Assembly (NCBI RefSeq): GCF_007922615.2
Contig: NZ_CP042301.2
Span: forward strand, 2,976,001-3,040,000
Reading direction: 5' to 3'
Source of the DNA: Nitratireductor mangrovi
GTDB lineage: Bacteria; Pseudomonadota; Alphaproteobacteria; Rhizobiales; Rhizobiaceae
Length of the DNA stretch: 64,000 nucleotides
Every line of letters begins with the position of its first letter. The stretch's first letter is position 1. The translations under genes and the position numbers were made by a program. Below are positions 15,501 through 24,400 of the stretch, piece after piece. Below the pieces are notes generated by a model that worked only from the letters and a program-made list of their open reading frames with translations, was not told where the DNA came from and made no database searches.

Positions 15501-18066
15501 CAAACCGATTGTTCCGCGAAGTTTCCATGTAGAACTTCTTGGCAGACTTGGCGTCCGTCGACAAAAACGAGAGGGCACCCATGCCCTTGATCGCCGCCAG
15601 CGCTCCCCGGACAGTCTCTCTTGACACCGTCCCTTCTAGAAAGAACATCGTCGACAGCTTGTCCTTGTCGTCGGCAAGTTCCTTGCCGCGCGCTACAAGG
15701 GCCTTCAATGCCGGAAGGGCAGCGGGCGATGCGAGTTCATCGGTTCTCAGGTGCAAGACATCGCGCCCTGCGCCGGTCACGAGCTTCCGCGCGACGTGGA
15801 ACATCCGCAACGTCCAGCCGGCCGATTCCGCGCAATGCTCCTGAAACTCGGCAATGCGACGCCTCACACTCGAAACCGCCTGCAGCGTGCGCGCAACCTT
15901 TTCTGTCTTGCCGGCCAGAGCGGCAGGGTCCGGGCTTGCCAACCCATGCAGCTGACAGATCTCAAGGGCTCGCTCGACGGCATCTCTAGCGTGCAAATCG
16001 ACAAGCTGTGCAGAAATACGGCCCGTCAGCTCAGCCATATTCTCCGCAGAAGCCGTGATCCGCCGCATCGGCTCGATGTCGTCGACCGCAATAAGGTGCG
16101 CCCACTCTTCAAGCTGATCCAAATCGACGGCCGTCAGGAAATCCTTGATCGCTACCGCGTGGTCTCTCTGCTGGGCAAGGGATTCCGGGAGACCGATACC
16201 GAACTCCTGGCATCTCTTCCTGCACTGACCTGCCCGCGCAGCCCGTGAGGCAGCCCCTCTCGTTATCTCCAGGATCTCGTCAGCTTCGATCGGCGTAAGG
16301 GATACGAGGTGCGTTCCCCGCCAGAAGTCTGGCGTTGTCGACGCAGTTGCGAGGGCAGCGTCGAACGCACGCGCGCGGTCAAGGATTCCCTGTAGGGTGG
16401 CATCGTCATATTCACCATGCGGGACCAGTGAAAGCTCGCGAATTTCTCTCGACAGGTCCGCAACAGCGGGGCCGGTTGCTATCGCCTTGCCTAGTATCTC
16501 GAATACCGTGCGGCCTGTTCCGGCAAATATCGACGACAATATCTCGACATACTCGCCAAGCTTGGCGCGCGTTTCTCGAAGCCGCTGATGCTTGGTATCG
16601 AAATCTCGTGGCCGCTGAGCGCGCCCCATCGTCAGCCGGTCGCGGAGCGAGGCGACAACGTCCTTTCGGCTTGAGCGGCTTGCCTGAAGCGGCAGGATGA
16701 ATTCGCCAAGCCCGACCGTCTCCAAGCGAGACCGGACGACATCGAGTGCTGCCAGCTTCTCGGCCACGAAAAGGACCTTCTTGCCATCGGCGAGCGCGGA
16801 AGCAATTACGTTGACGATGGTCTGCGACTTGCCCGTCCCAGGAGGTCCCTCCACCGCGATATTTTTTCCGGACGCTACATCGAGGATGGTGCTGACCTGC
16901 GATGTATCCGCGTCCATAACCATGAGAGGCGACCGGCCCTCATCATCGGCAGCGTCGACATCATGGTCCTTGGCATAGGGGGACAAGCCCGATGTTTGGG
17001 TCCCGGCCATGATGGCTCGGACGATGTCATTGTTTGCGAAATCCGCGGCGGTTGTATCGAGGTCATGATACATCGCGATCCTGGCCGACGGGAAAATGCC
17101 GAACACGACCTGCCGCCGCACTTTCCATGTTGGGATGTCCGGCTTGAGCTTGTCGATCAGCTCGAAATATTCCTCTGTCGAGCCGCCGTCGTAGTCGGGG
17201 AGCTTCAGTCCGAAGTCACGCTTCAAACGTTCTGCCAGGACGCCATTGGACTCCGCATTCTCGCCGGCACCGACGACGTTGAATTTGGCCCCACGAGGCG
17301 TCTTCTGCGACTTAAGGACCACGGGAAGCACGATGAGAGGCGAAAGGTTGTTGTCTCGGCCATTGGGGTCCGACCACTCAAGGAAACCGAACGCGGCTTG
17401 GACGACATTGACGCCCGTCTCCTGCTGCCACGTATTGCCTTTGGAGATGATCGAATTCAGCCGTCGTTCAAGGTCACGTGGGAGCTGCAGTGTCTGGATT
17501 TCATCGTCCGTGTGCCGGCCGTCCTCCCGTTCATCGTCAGGATCGGGAAGATCAAATGCCGGCGTGATGCCGTGTGCGCGCGCATGTGTCGCAAGACTGG
17601 CAATATCCTTGCTCGTTGGACGCGGCGGCAAGCCGGCCAGTTCCCGCACTCGGTCCTTCAGGGCGCGTTCGAGATTGCGTGACTTGTCGAGATAGTCAGT
17701 GCCGTTCGGGTCGAGCTTGTCCAGTGAAGCCCGATAGATTTCGTCGGTCGCACGCGCCACCGAGACCGCGTCCAGGAAGTCTCGCGTCTGTTCGTCCGGG
17801 GGATCTTCTTCCAACGGCGGCAAAGGCGCGAAGTGCATCGCCCGGCTTTCAGACAGACGGAAGAAGAGCACATCAGGCAGTTCGTCGACCACGCGAACAT
17901 AGGAGTTGCTCGCGTGAGACAGGCGAACGCGGATCAACGGGTTCCGCGCCGTCAGATCGAGCAGGCGCAGCCGGAGATCTTCGATCTTCTCGTTGACCAA
18001 CTGCGAGATTTCGCCGAACTTGTCGACGGCATCCTCAGGTGTCGCCATTACGAGACTCTTCCCCAT
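12562..18066 (-). CDS. DUF4011/SF1 helicase-nuclease, candidate antiphage protein
   Basis: An 1834-residue cytoplasmic protein. A DUF4011-type N-terminal region (FGEISQLVNEKIEDLRLRLL, TARNPLIRVRL) is followed by Walker A at about residue 407 (VEGPPGTGKSQTIVNV) and a long coiled-coil insert. Walker B is at about 1284 (CIIDEASQMPPEDAIG), then GDTNQLPP, VQGDERDVIFIS and NVLFSRAK of an Upf1-like SF1 helicase. A Vsr/MTES_1575-like nuclease domain spans about 1588-1690 (IDIGVKHPDW, GVECDGAAYHSS, RIWSTDWF). The last 75 residues resemble the GreA/GreB C-terminal fold (PLAEAVLDAQEGDEIEVL). I recall this architecture as a single-gene defence candidate (Hhe-like), but that is memory, unverified. The start has GGAG 7 bases upstream. 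It sits in an island of mobile-element debris. Confidence 0.85.
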   Translation of the reverse strand: MGKSLVMATPEDAVDKFGEISQLVNEKIEDLRLRLLDLTARNPLIRVRLSHASNSYVRVVDELPDVLFFRLSESRAMHFAPLPPLEEDPPDEQTRDFLDAVSVARATDEIYRASLDKLDPNGTDYLDKSRNLERALKDRVRELAGLPPRPTSKDIASLATHARAHGITPAFDLPDPDDEREDGRHTDDEIQTLQLPRDLERRLNSIISKGNTWQQETGVNVVQAAFGFLEWSDPNGRDNNLSPLIVLPVVLKSQKTPRGAKFNVVGAGENAESNGVLAERLKRDFGLKLPDYDGGSTEEYFELIDKLKPDIPTWKVRRQVVFGIFPSARIAMYHDLDTTAADFANNDIVRAIMAGTQTSGLSPYAKDHDVDAADDEGRSPLMVMDADTSQVSTILDVASGKNIAVEGPPGTGKSQTIVNVIASALADGKKVLFVAEKLAALDVVRSRLETVGLGEFILPLQASRSSRKDVVASLRDRLTMGRAQRPRDFDTKHQRLRETRAKLGEYVEILSSIFAGTGRTVFEILGKAIATGPAVADLSREIRELSLVPHGEYDDATLQGILDRARAFDAALATASTTPDFWRGTHLVSLTPIEADEILEITRGAASRAARAGQCRKRCQEFGIGLPESLAQQRDHAVAIKDFLTAVDLDQLEEWAHLIAVDDIEPMRRITASAENMAELTGRISAQLVDLHARDAVERALEICQLHGLASPDPAALAGKTEKVARTLQAVSSVRRRIAEFQEHCAESAGWTLRMFHVARKLVTGAGRDVLHLRTDELASPAALPALKALVARGKELADDKDKLSTMFFLEGTVSRETVRGALAAIKGMGALSFLSTDAKSAKKFYMETSRNNRFDKEQSIRELTSLADFVDRESDFKNDSRCKDLFGLNFSGLSTDFVQYEKLVAFLENVDASFPGPEHQRIRAFIKTADTELLLSLPDVGSLDQDITPSDLDQIMDREQAKVDESGKVLEELRSVAAAFCNPASMAVRDMERLLADLGALKEHREAISADCHILGIQSDNGVGNSTFSTLERWIALKEVVGGDRQLAEALRAAASSGNLPPIGQALGDLVEELKALDRTVADVTQKTGVDLEELMGKPVDLESWLSGASVDRTGLLAHSDVRRARTAVERDGFGWIAERQLSRELDRSTAEIVDAVVARFLASRVYDQHGEALSGYTGEKLSELRRRLAELDRQLIALSRDKLRAELYDAADPPPGNGVGRKADYTDMALIWSEIEKKKRFISVRDLVRRAADAVLELKPCWMMSPQAVAQFVPKGKVQFDLCIIDEASQMPPEDAIGALFRSSQTMIVGDTNQLPPTSFFQKMLDDEVDDDEKETVLQESVLEMAKSTYRPARRLRWHYRSQHSGLIKFSNRLIYDDDLIVFPSPDEIRADMGVSLQQVGGSYKSGLNADEAQAVMEAVVRFMREHPDRSLGVVAVNKQQADHLRELFDNDFLPEHAHVRRYVEQWEENRDGLESFFIKNLENVQGDERDVIFISTVYGPGKPGDAVAQRFGPINGIAGQRRLNVLFSRAKLRIVTFSSMSSADIRAEENGNKGAWMLKRWLEYSATGILESGDITDREPDSDFERHVIEQIRSMGCEPVAQVGVAGYFIDIGVKHPDWPHGYLLGVECDGAAYHSSRSARDRDRLRQEVLEQLGWKLVRIWSTDWFADPRREATVLRQSIANRLEELRSTTIELAGKPEIGGLDRDQPAGKAEVEFELTPPPEPARTKRAIQQRFDLSPTKPVAEPLVEQSDRIEIGDTVRLRYLTHGQDVIQVTISKHGNDPERGLVGHAMPLAEAVLDAQEGDEIEVLNGSYLRSAVIEKVIKAKATL

Positions 18067-18310
18067 TCATCTCCAGCACCAATTCCCGCTTGAGCCGCTC
18101 CACAGCTGTCTTGGCCACCACCTAGGGTTCCTGTCCTGGACAGGCACCACTCCATGGCGAGATTAACGTTTCAGCATAGCGCCAGCAAGAATCCTCGGGT
18201 GCGTGCCAAGGCTGAGAGCAATCTCATTGGTGCCAAGACATGCGAGACCTCTTCGCCTATGCAATTGCCAGCCTCTTCCCTTCACGCGACCCGAACGAGA
18301 CTGGCAACCA

Positions 18311-19026
18311 ATGACGCCGTCAGTCAAAACGCAGATCCGACTCATCACCTGGAACTGCGCCGGCAACTTCCAGCGCAAGTCCGCCATCATCGCGGGAATG
18401 AGGCCGGATGTGGTGCTCATTTCGGAGGCAGAGGAAGATGCTGCCGACGCGCTGCCAGATACGAGCGGCGGCTTCTGGATAGGAACCGGTCGCCGCGGCC
18501 TAGCCGTTGTGGCGCTGAACGGCTGGTGCATCGAACCTGCAGAGGTCCAAATCGCCGAGCGGCTGTTCTTGCCGGTCAGGCTGTCGCGGGGTGACCTGAA
18601 GCTGCACGTTGTGGGCACGTGCGTGAAGAAGACGACTGACTATGTAGGCCCGACACTCAGCGCCCTAGAACAGCTGGGCGGCTTCCTCCGGGCTGGACCT
18701 GGAATCGTGGCCGGTGACTTCAACCAGTCCGTCGCATTAGACGAGCGCCGGACGTCCGGGCGCCGATTTGCGCGCGTAATCGAGCGACTTGATGAACTCC
18801 GGTTTCGTAGCGCCTGGCATTATTTCAAGGATGAACAGATGGGCGCCGAATCCAAGCCGACGCTCTTTGGCGATGGCAAGATACGCCGAAGAGCCATTTC
18901 CATATCGACTACGCCTTCGTCTCACGAGACATCGCGATCAGTTCGGCTACAGTCGGCGACTATCGCACATACGTAGAGGCCAGGCTAAGCGATCACGTGC
19001 CGCTCTTGGTTGATGTCTCAATCTGA
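18311..19026 (+). pseudogene. endonuclease/exonuclease/phosphatase gene with a frameshift
   Basis: The first frame gives the EEP fold: IRLITWNCAGNFQRKSAIIAG, DVVLISEAEED, GIVAGDFNQSV. At the TTT run 18866-18868 one base appears to be missing. Shifting frame there restores LFWRWQDTP, then HFHIDYAFVSRD and SDHVPLLVDVS, the conserved end of the family, closing at TGA 19026. Without the shift the protein runs into an unrelated tail and stops at 18976. This is either a true frameshift or a homopolymer sequencing error. Divergent from the helicase gene with a 244-base gap, it could have been part of the same defence module. Confidence 0.75.
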
Positions 19027-19105
19027 GCGGCATGTTTCCCAGCATTTTTTCAGTTGGCCATTGATAATCAGTCAATACTGACGTATGTTTGCTGCGCCTA
19101 TCCTC

Positions 19106-19145
19106 AAGAAAAAGACCGGCCGCGGAGATGATCGCACGGCCGGTC
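19106..19145 (-). terminator. orphan terminator-like hairpin reading leftward
   Basis: A 9-base perfect stem (GACCGGCCG/CGGCCGGTC, 14-base loop). Read on the minus strand it is followed by TTTTTCTT. No minus-strand gene lies to its right, so it is probably left over from a lost gene. Confidence 0.5.
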
Positions 19146-19159
19146 AAATTCGGTTCGCT

Positions 19160-19474
19160 ATGTCGAAATTATACCCTACCAGCAGTCCGCCGTCCAACGA
19201 CGATTACGCCGATCTGACCGACGAGCAGTATGCAATCCTCGAACAACTTGCGGAGGAATCACGCGCGGCGCAAGAGCAAAAACGCGCCCGCGAAACTGAT
19301 CAATTTTCCGATTGCCGCGCATCGCCAACAAAGCCCGTCGAAATAACATCCCGCGATCAGGAACGACGTCGCAGGTCACGCAGACCTCGCAAATCAAGGG
19401 AAAGAGACAGGCGTGCATCCAGTCGACTCGACGTCATAGCCCCACCTTCAGACTCTAGCGTCAGCGCCCCTTAG
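19160..19474 (+). CDS. hypothetical protein with acidic N terminus and basic tail
   Basis: About 104 residues. The start ATG 19160 is preferred over 19085 because the longer frame crosses the 19114-19145 hairpin. The N-terminal part (DDYADLTDEQYAILEQLAEE) looks like a folded helical segment. The second half is Arg/Ser-rich and low-complexity (RRRRSRRPRKSRERDRRASS), which may be out-of-frame readthrough after decay. Family unknown. It lies between two broken genes, so it may itself be a fragment. Confidence 0.35.
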   Translation: MSKLYPTSSPPSNDDYADLTDEQYAILEQLAEESRAAQEQKRARETDQFSDCRASPTKPVEITSRDQERRRRSRRPRKSRERDRRASSRLDVIAPPSDSSVSAP

Positions 19475-19482
19475 TAAAAAAC

Positions 19483-20323
19483 ACCCTACACGCTCCGCTC
19501 CGACCACGTTGAGACTGATCTAGGTATCCTTTCCAAGCGGGGAAAAGCCGCTGCACGCGACACACGGGCCCTCCCAGCGTGGCGCTATGCGAGCGAGCAT
19601 CTCAAGATGGAAGTTTGCACGAGAGCTGTGCCTGATGCTGGCTACGAAGCTTTCTCCTTGAATCTCGGGCGTGACATTGAACGGGAGGCTAGATGCCAAG
19701 GCGATGGCGTGAAGTCGTATCTGCAGCAACGTATCACCCGTGCCTTGAAAGCCCGATTCGGCGCGCGCAAGATCCCTTTTGCTTTCGTGTTGGAACTGAC
19801 CAAAGCTGGTCGACTGCATCTCCACGGCGTTATCCACGTGCCTGAAGGAGAGCGGAGCGAACTCAACAGTGCGCTGAGATGCGCAGGCGGCAAATGGGAT
19901 GCATGGCTGCCAGAAAAGTAAGCCGATATTCGTGAGCTCTGGAACGCGGCTGGTTGGGGCCGCTACTGCACGAAGACCGCGTCCCGGACGCGGCAGGCGT
20001 TAGGGGTGAAATCCGTGCTGTCAATGTCGCGCGAGATGAATCGAATCGCCAAGAGTTACTGGACGCACATTCGTCGCCTAGACGAGGCCGACCGGGCAAA
20101 GAGGCGCAACTCCGGCACGATCAGCTTCGCGATGTTCCTTGATGCCGCCGACGCTCGGCAAATCCGTCTGCCGGCCGCCCCGCTCCCGTATTTCAGACAA
20201 CCCCACGTAAACAGCTTATTTGCCGGCTCGTTCAGCCAACACGCGCGGATGATGAGTGACAGACTGATGAACAACCGTTCCAGCAACGAACGACACCGAA
20301 GGTTGACCCCGCGTTGGCGCTGA
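19483..20323 (+). pseudogene. Rep-like HUH protein gene broken by a stop codon
   Basis: One frame carries FSLNLGRDIEREAR, IPFAFVLELTKAGRLHLHGV and, after an in-frame TAA at 19919-19921, continues as ELWNAAGWGRYCTKTAS and LSMSREMNRIAKSYW. The LHLHG motif with hydrophobic flanks matches the His-hydrophobic-His site of HUH replication/relaxase-like nucleases; the downstream Tyr-containing part would complete such a domain. The frame is open upstream to about 19483 without a start codon (first ATG 19607), so the 5' end also looks lost. Assignment to a Rep-like family is inference from the motif; it fits a plasmid- or element-derived remnant beside an integrase. Confidence 0.55.
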
Positions 20324-20514
20324 AAGCGAGTTCTGCTTTTTCGCGGTAGTCCTGCGTAGGCTCGCGCTGTCTCGCCTGCACGTCCAGCCGCACCTCGCCT
20401 GCTCGGCAGACGCCTTCCTTCTTGCCTCACGCGATACTAGTCGACGAACGGCACGATCCTCGGTCGTCGTCGCTCAACTATTCGGCAGATCCTTGTCGCG
20501 CAAGGCTTTCGCTA

Positions 20515-20907
20515 TTCACGGGGATCACTCAGCGTGATCCCAAAGACCAAGCGCGCCGCAAGGGCCGAGCGACCGTGCCTATTAACGACGGGCTGCTTGA
20601 AGCACTTCGCAACGCAAAGGAGGGCGCATTGACGGACTATGTGATCGAATGGGCGGGCAAACCCGTGCGATCGATCAGACGTGGCCTGAAAGCAGCAGGC
20701 AACGCCATAGGACGGTCGGATGTCTCGCCGCATATGTTGCGTCATAGTGCTGCCGTGTGGCTCGCTGAGGACGGCCACAGCATGGACGAGATCGCTCAGT
20801 TTCTCGGTCATGGCGACAGCAAGATAACAGCTCGCGTCTATGCGCGCTTCTCTCCGACGCCTTTGCGAAAGTTGGCTTCATCGCTCGAAATACGTAGTGG
20901 CCCTTAG
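20515..20907 (+). pseudogene. tyrosine recombinase (integrase), C-terminal remnant
   Basis: About 130 residues of the catalytic domain of a phage-type integrase: RDPKDQARRKGRATVPIND, then HMLRHSAAVWLAEDG (His-x-x-Arg), LGHGDSKITARVYARFSP (His and the nucleophilic Tyr). The N-terminal DNA-binding part and the first catalytic Arg region are missing; the upstream frame is unrelated sequence. It lies about 100 bases before a tRNA 3'-end fragment, the expected position of an integrase next to its attachment site. Confidence 0.75.
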
Positions 20908-21008
20908 GTTCACTGAACCTGAAGAACTTGCGGCTGGCTACTTCAGGCGCCGAAAAGCCGAATTATTTAGTGGTCTTTTCGCGGAATTCCGCGCATTTCA
21001 CGAGCGGC

Positions 21009-21060
21009 GACGACGTTGACATCGTAGGGGTCACAGGTTCAATCCCTGTCACGCCCACCA
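21009..21060 (+). other. tRNA 3'-end fragment, probable attachment site
   Basis: The stretch ends with a perfect T-arm (ACAGG-TTCAATC-CCTGT), acceptor strand CACGCCC and CCA. An anticodon-like loop TTGACAT lies before it in an imperfect stem, which would read GAC (Val-like). No matching 5' half (a GGGCGTG acceptor strand and D-arm) is present upstream, so this is not a functional tRNA. It fits the att end left by integration into a tRNA gene, next to the integrase remnant. Confidence 0.65.
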
Positions 21061-21499
21061 TCGCAAAGCACTGATCTCAATACATTTTCACTGACGTAGC
21101 ACACCCCATTTCAGCTCCGAGGCGACAGCGAAGCTACAGATTAGCTACGGTGAGCGAGCCACGTCGTACGTTGGAACGGTACGAGGGCTTTCCGGTCAGG
21201 TAGGCGTATGGGATCATGAATACGGCGACAGAGTCGTCGCCACCATTCCGCCCTGACGAAGATGACCTGAAGTGGGGCCGGCAACGGACCGCCCGCTCTT
21301 CGAGAGCAGACCGAGGAAAGTAGACATGTACTTCAGCAGCGCCACGGCTAGCACGTCGCCGCGCCTGAACGTCGTGAGCCACTTGTCGCCGGACGGCACA
21401 AGGCTTTCGCCCCTTCAGATGCTGCCGCAGTCAGCGCGGTGCTGTGGTTTGCGATAACCTGGAAAGCGTACTCCACTTCGCGGTTCGCGTTCGAGTCGA
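21061..21499. other. gene-free stretch after the att-like site
   Basis: I see no convincing gene here. Short frames on the minus strand (about 21134-21399) show broken protein-like composition in two frames, so a decayed gene is possible, but no family is recognisable. Confidence 0.4.
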
Positions 21500-24400
21500 T
21501 CAAGGTATGGCTGTGTGACGCCGGGCAATCGGGAAGTCGGCGGTGATGAGCTTACGCGGCTGCTGGCGGGTGCCGAAGGTCGCGACACTGAGCGCGGGGA
21601 CCTGTTCCTCGGCATGGCTGCCAAGCTCGCTCACATCGATCAGCCCATCGCCGTTGCGGTCACCCCTGGCAAGGGCGTCGAGCAGCACCCAGGTCAAAAG
21701 CCCGTGGTTGCGATAGCCCTCGGCTGCGGCTTGGAGCCCTGTGGCGGCACTGATGATGCTGCGGCCGGTCGCGTAGTTGAGACGGTCGAAAGCTGCGCTT
21801 TGCGAACCCGAAAGATCGCGCGTGGTGCCAACAAGCGTGCCGCTTTCGCACGTATCATATATCAGAATGCTTGCCTGTGCCGGGATGGCGTCGATCCAGG
21901 ACTGCCAGAGCTCCTGACCGATGGCGGAAACCGGGTCGCCAAAGTCTTGTGGCACGAAATAATAGCTGCCATCGAGCGTGTAGCCGTGTCCGGCGACGAA
22001 CAGAACGAACTTGTCATTGACGTCCATCTCGCGCTCGAGTTCGGCAAACACTTCGCTTATGCGCTTTTCGGTCGCGTCCGCGTTCAATAGGGTCCTAACG
22101 ATAACGTCATCGAAGATCGTTCCCGCGGCAGCCTTCAGCGCCGCCGAAAATGCCGATGCGTCGGCCACCGCGAACCGAAGCGCCAGCGCCGGGTTGCGAT
22201 AATTATCGATGCCAATCGCCAGCACGAACAGGCGGCCGGCACGGGTTTCGCCGCTGGCGCCAAACTCAAAGACAAGCTGCAGCCGTTCCGAGGCAAGCAA
22301 ATTGTTCGCGGTGTAAGCCGCCACGCTGATGCGATTGCTGCCCGGCAAGAGTTCAAACCGGCGCGACACCATCACCTCGTCCCGAGCAAGCTGGGGTGGC
22401 CGTTTCAGTGCCATAGCGCTGCGAGCGGCTTGCGCAATGCCGTTGACCCGCCATTCGATCTCCCCGATGCCACCGCCTGTATTTCTTAGTGCAACCGCAA
22501 TCTCTACCGTCGACTCGCTCTGGGTTGAGGAGAGGACACGTATGTCGGGTGCGGTGCCCGACTTCAGGATCTGGCCGAGGTCCAGTCGTTCGGCCGAACG
22601 GCGGACGTTTCGTGCAGGATCGCCAGCAATCCATTGCGCGACCAGATCAGGCCGGAAAAGCGCCTTGCCGAATTGTTCGACCGAATATGGGTGCTGCATT
22701 GTCACAACCGACAACAGTTGGCCGCCATTACCCGCCGCGGCGAAAAAACCTTGGGGTATCAGGCTGAGCCACCCCTCCGGCCCCGCCGTCATGTTGACTA
22801 GTTCCCGGCCGTCATTTGTATCCCAGAGCCTGACCGTGCCGTCGCGGCTTGCGGAGAGCAGCCGTGATCCGTCCGCGCTGAGCGAAAGGCTGTCGATCGC
22901 GGCCGCATGGCCGTCTAGCTCGGCCAGAACACGCCCGGTCGTGCGCGAAAACTTGCGGATGTTGCCCGATGACGAGCCGACAAAAAGATGACGACCCGTT
23001 TGCTGCAATGCCACCGCGCTCGGATTGCCCGGCACGTCCTCGATCACTCTTTCCAGATTGCCGGTCTCGACATTCCAGATGCGCACCTCCCGCCAACCGC
23101 TGGCGCCGAGCAGCCTCTTGCCCTCGCGGTCAAAAACAAGATCGTCGGCGCCGCCGATCGGTGTTTCGAGCGTCCTGATCAGCGTCCCCGTCGCGGTATT
23201 CCAGAGTTCGATGTTATGGCGGCCGCTGCTGAGGCTTTTTGTCGTGGCAACGGCCAAAACCTCGCCGGAGGGCGCGATCGCCATGGCGTCCACGCTTTTG
23301 TCGATGCCTTGATTGGGCAAGCCGAACACAGCCAGCTCGGTCGCATCGCGCACCCGCCAGGCACGGACAGTCCCGTCATTCAAGCCGGCGTAGAGGATTT
23401 CGCCGTCAGGCGAAAACGCCAGATCGAGAGCTCCTAGCAGCGATGCGTTGCCGTAGCGCCTGACAATCGCACGCGATTTCAGATCGACCAGCACGGCGAC
23501 GTCATTTTCACCAAACCCTCCCACGGCAACGACCTTGCCTCCCGGTACAACGGCGACCGCATGGGGTGTGAGCCCAAGCTCGATCACATGTCGCAATTGC
23601 CCGTCGTGCCCCCATAGCCGCAGGCGCCGGTCGGTGCTTGCCGCAACCACGAAGTCCTGCCTCTCGACAAAAGCCGCGGCGGCGACGCTTGCGGGCCGGA
23701 CGCCGAAAATGCGCCCCGGCCCGTCGTTCAGCAGCGGCCATTCAAACAGCGTCGGGCCAAACTCAGATCCGCTCAGTGCGGTCATCCCTTCAGGCCCGAT
23801 AACGAAACCCTCGAAAGCGCCGGCAGGCGAGACGGGCTCCTGCAGCCGTTCTCCCGTCTCCGTATCCCACACGATAGCGCTCGCGAGATCGCCCCCCTTG
23901 CGATAGCCACTTGTCACGGCCCGCCGGCCGTCAGGCAGCCAGGCCAGGGCCTCGTCGATGATGTTGTCCGGTGCCTCAAGATCGCGCAGCTTTTTGCCCG
24001 AACGGAGATCCCAGACGCTGACCTTGCCGGCATCGTAGACAAGCACCCTGGTCTCGTCGGGCGAGACGGCAAATGTTGAGATAGAGGCGGTTTCCCCGAA
24101 GGAAATTTGTCGCAATTTTTCGCCGGTCTCGGTCGAATGGATCGCTATCTGACCGTCGCCGGTCTTGAGCGCGACCTGGCGGTCGTTGTCCAGGAACGTC
24201 GCCGGCCAACTATCCTCGCTATCGAGATCAGCGAGGAACTCGCCGGTTTCGAGCCGCCAGAACTTCGGTTTGTCAAGGGCACCGCTGGAGAGCAGGATTT
24301 CGCCTGTCGAGTCAAGCTCGAGTGACTCGACGCTGCTCTCATGTGCCGGGAAGGAAAGAACGAGCTCTTGGGTCTCCAGCTCGTAGACTTCGATCTTGCC

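Noticed and set aside
21009..21060. Functional tRNA gene
   Set aside because: The T-arm and CCA end are present but the 5' acceptor strand and D-arm are missing, and the anticodon stem is imperfect.
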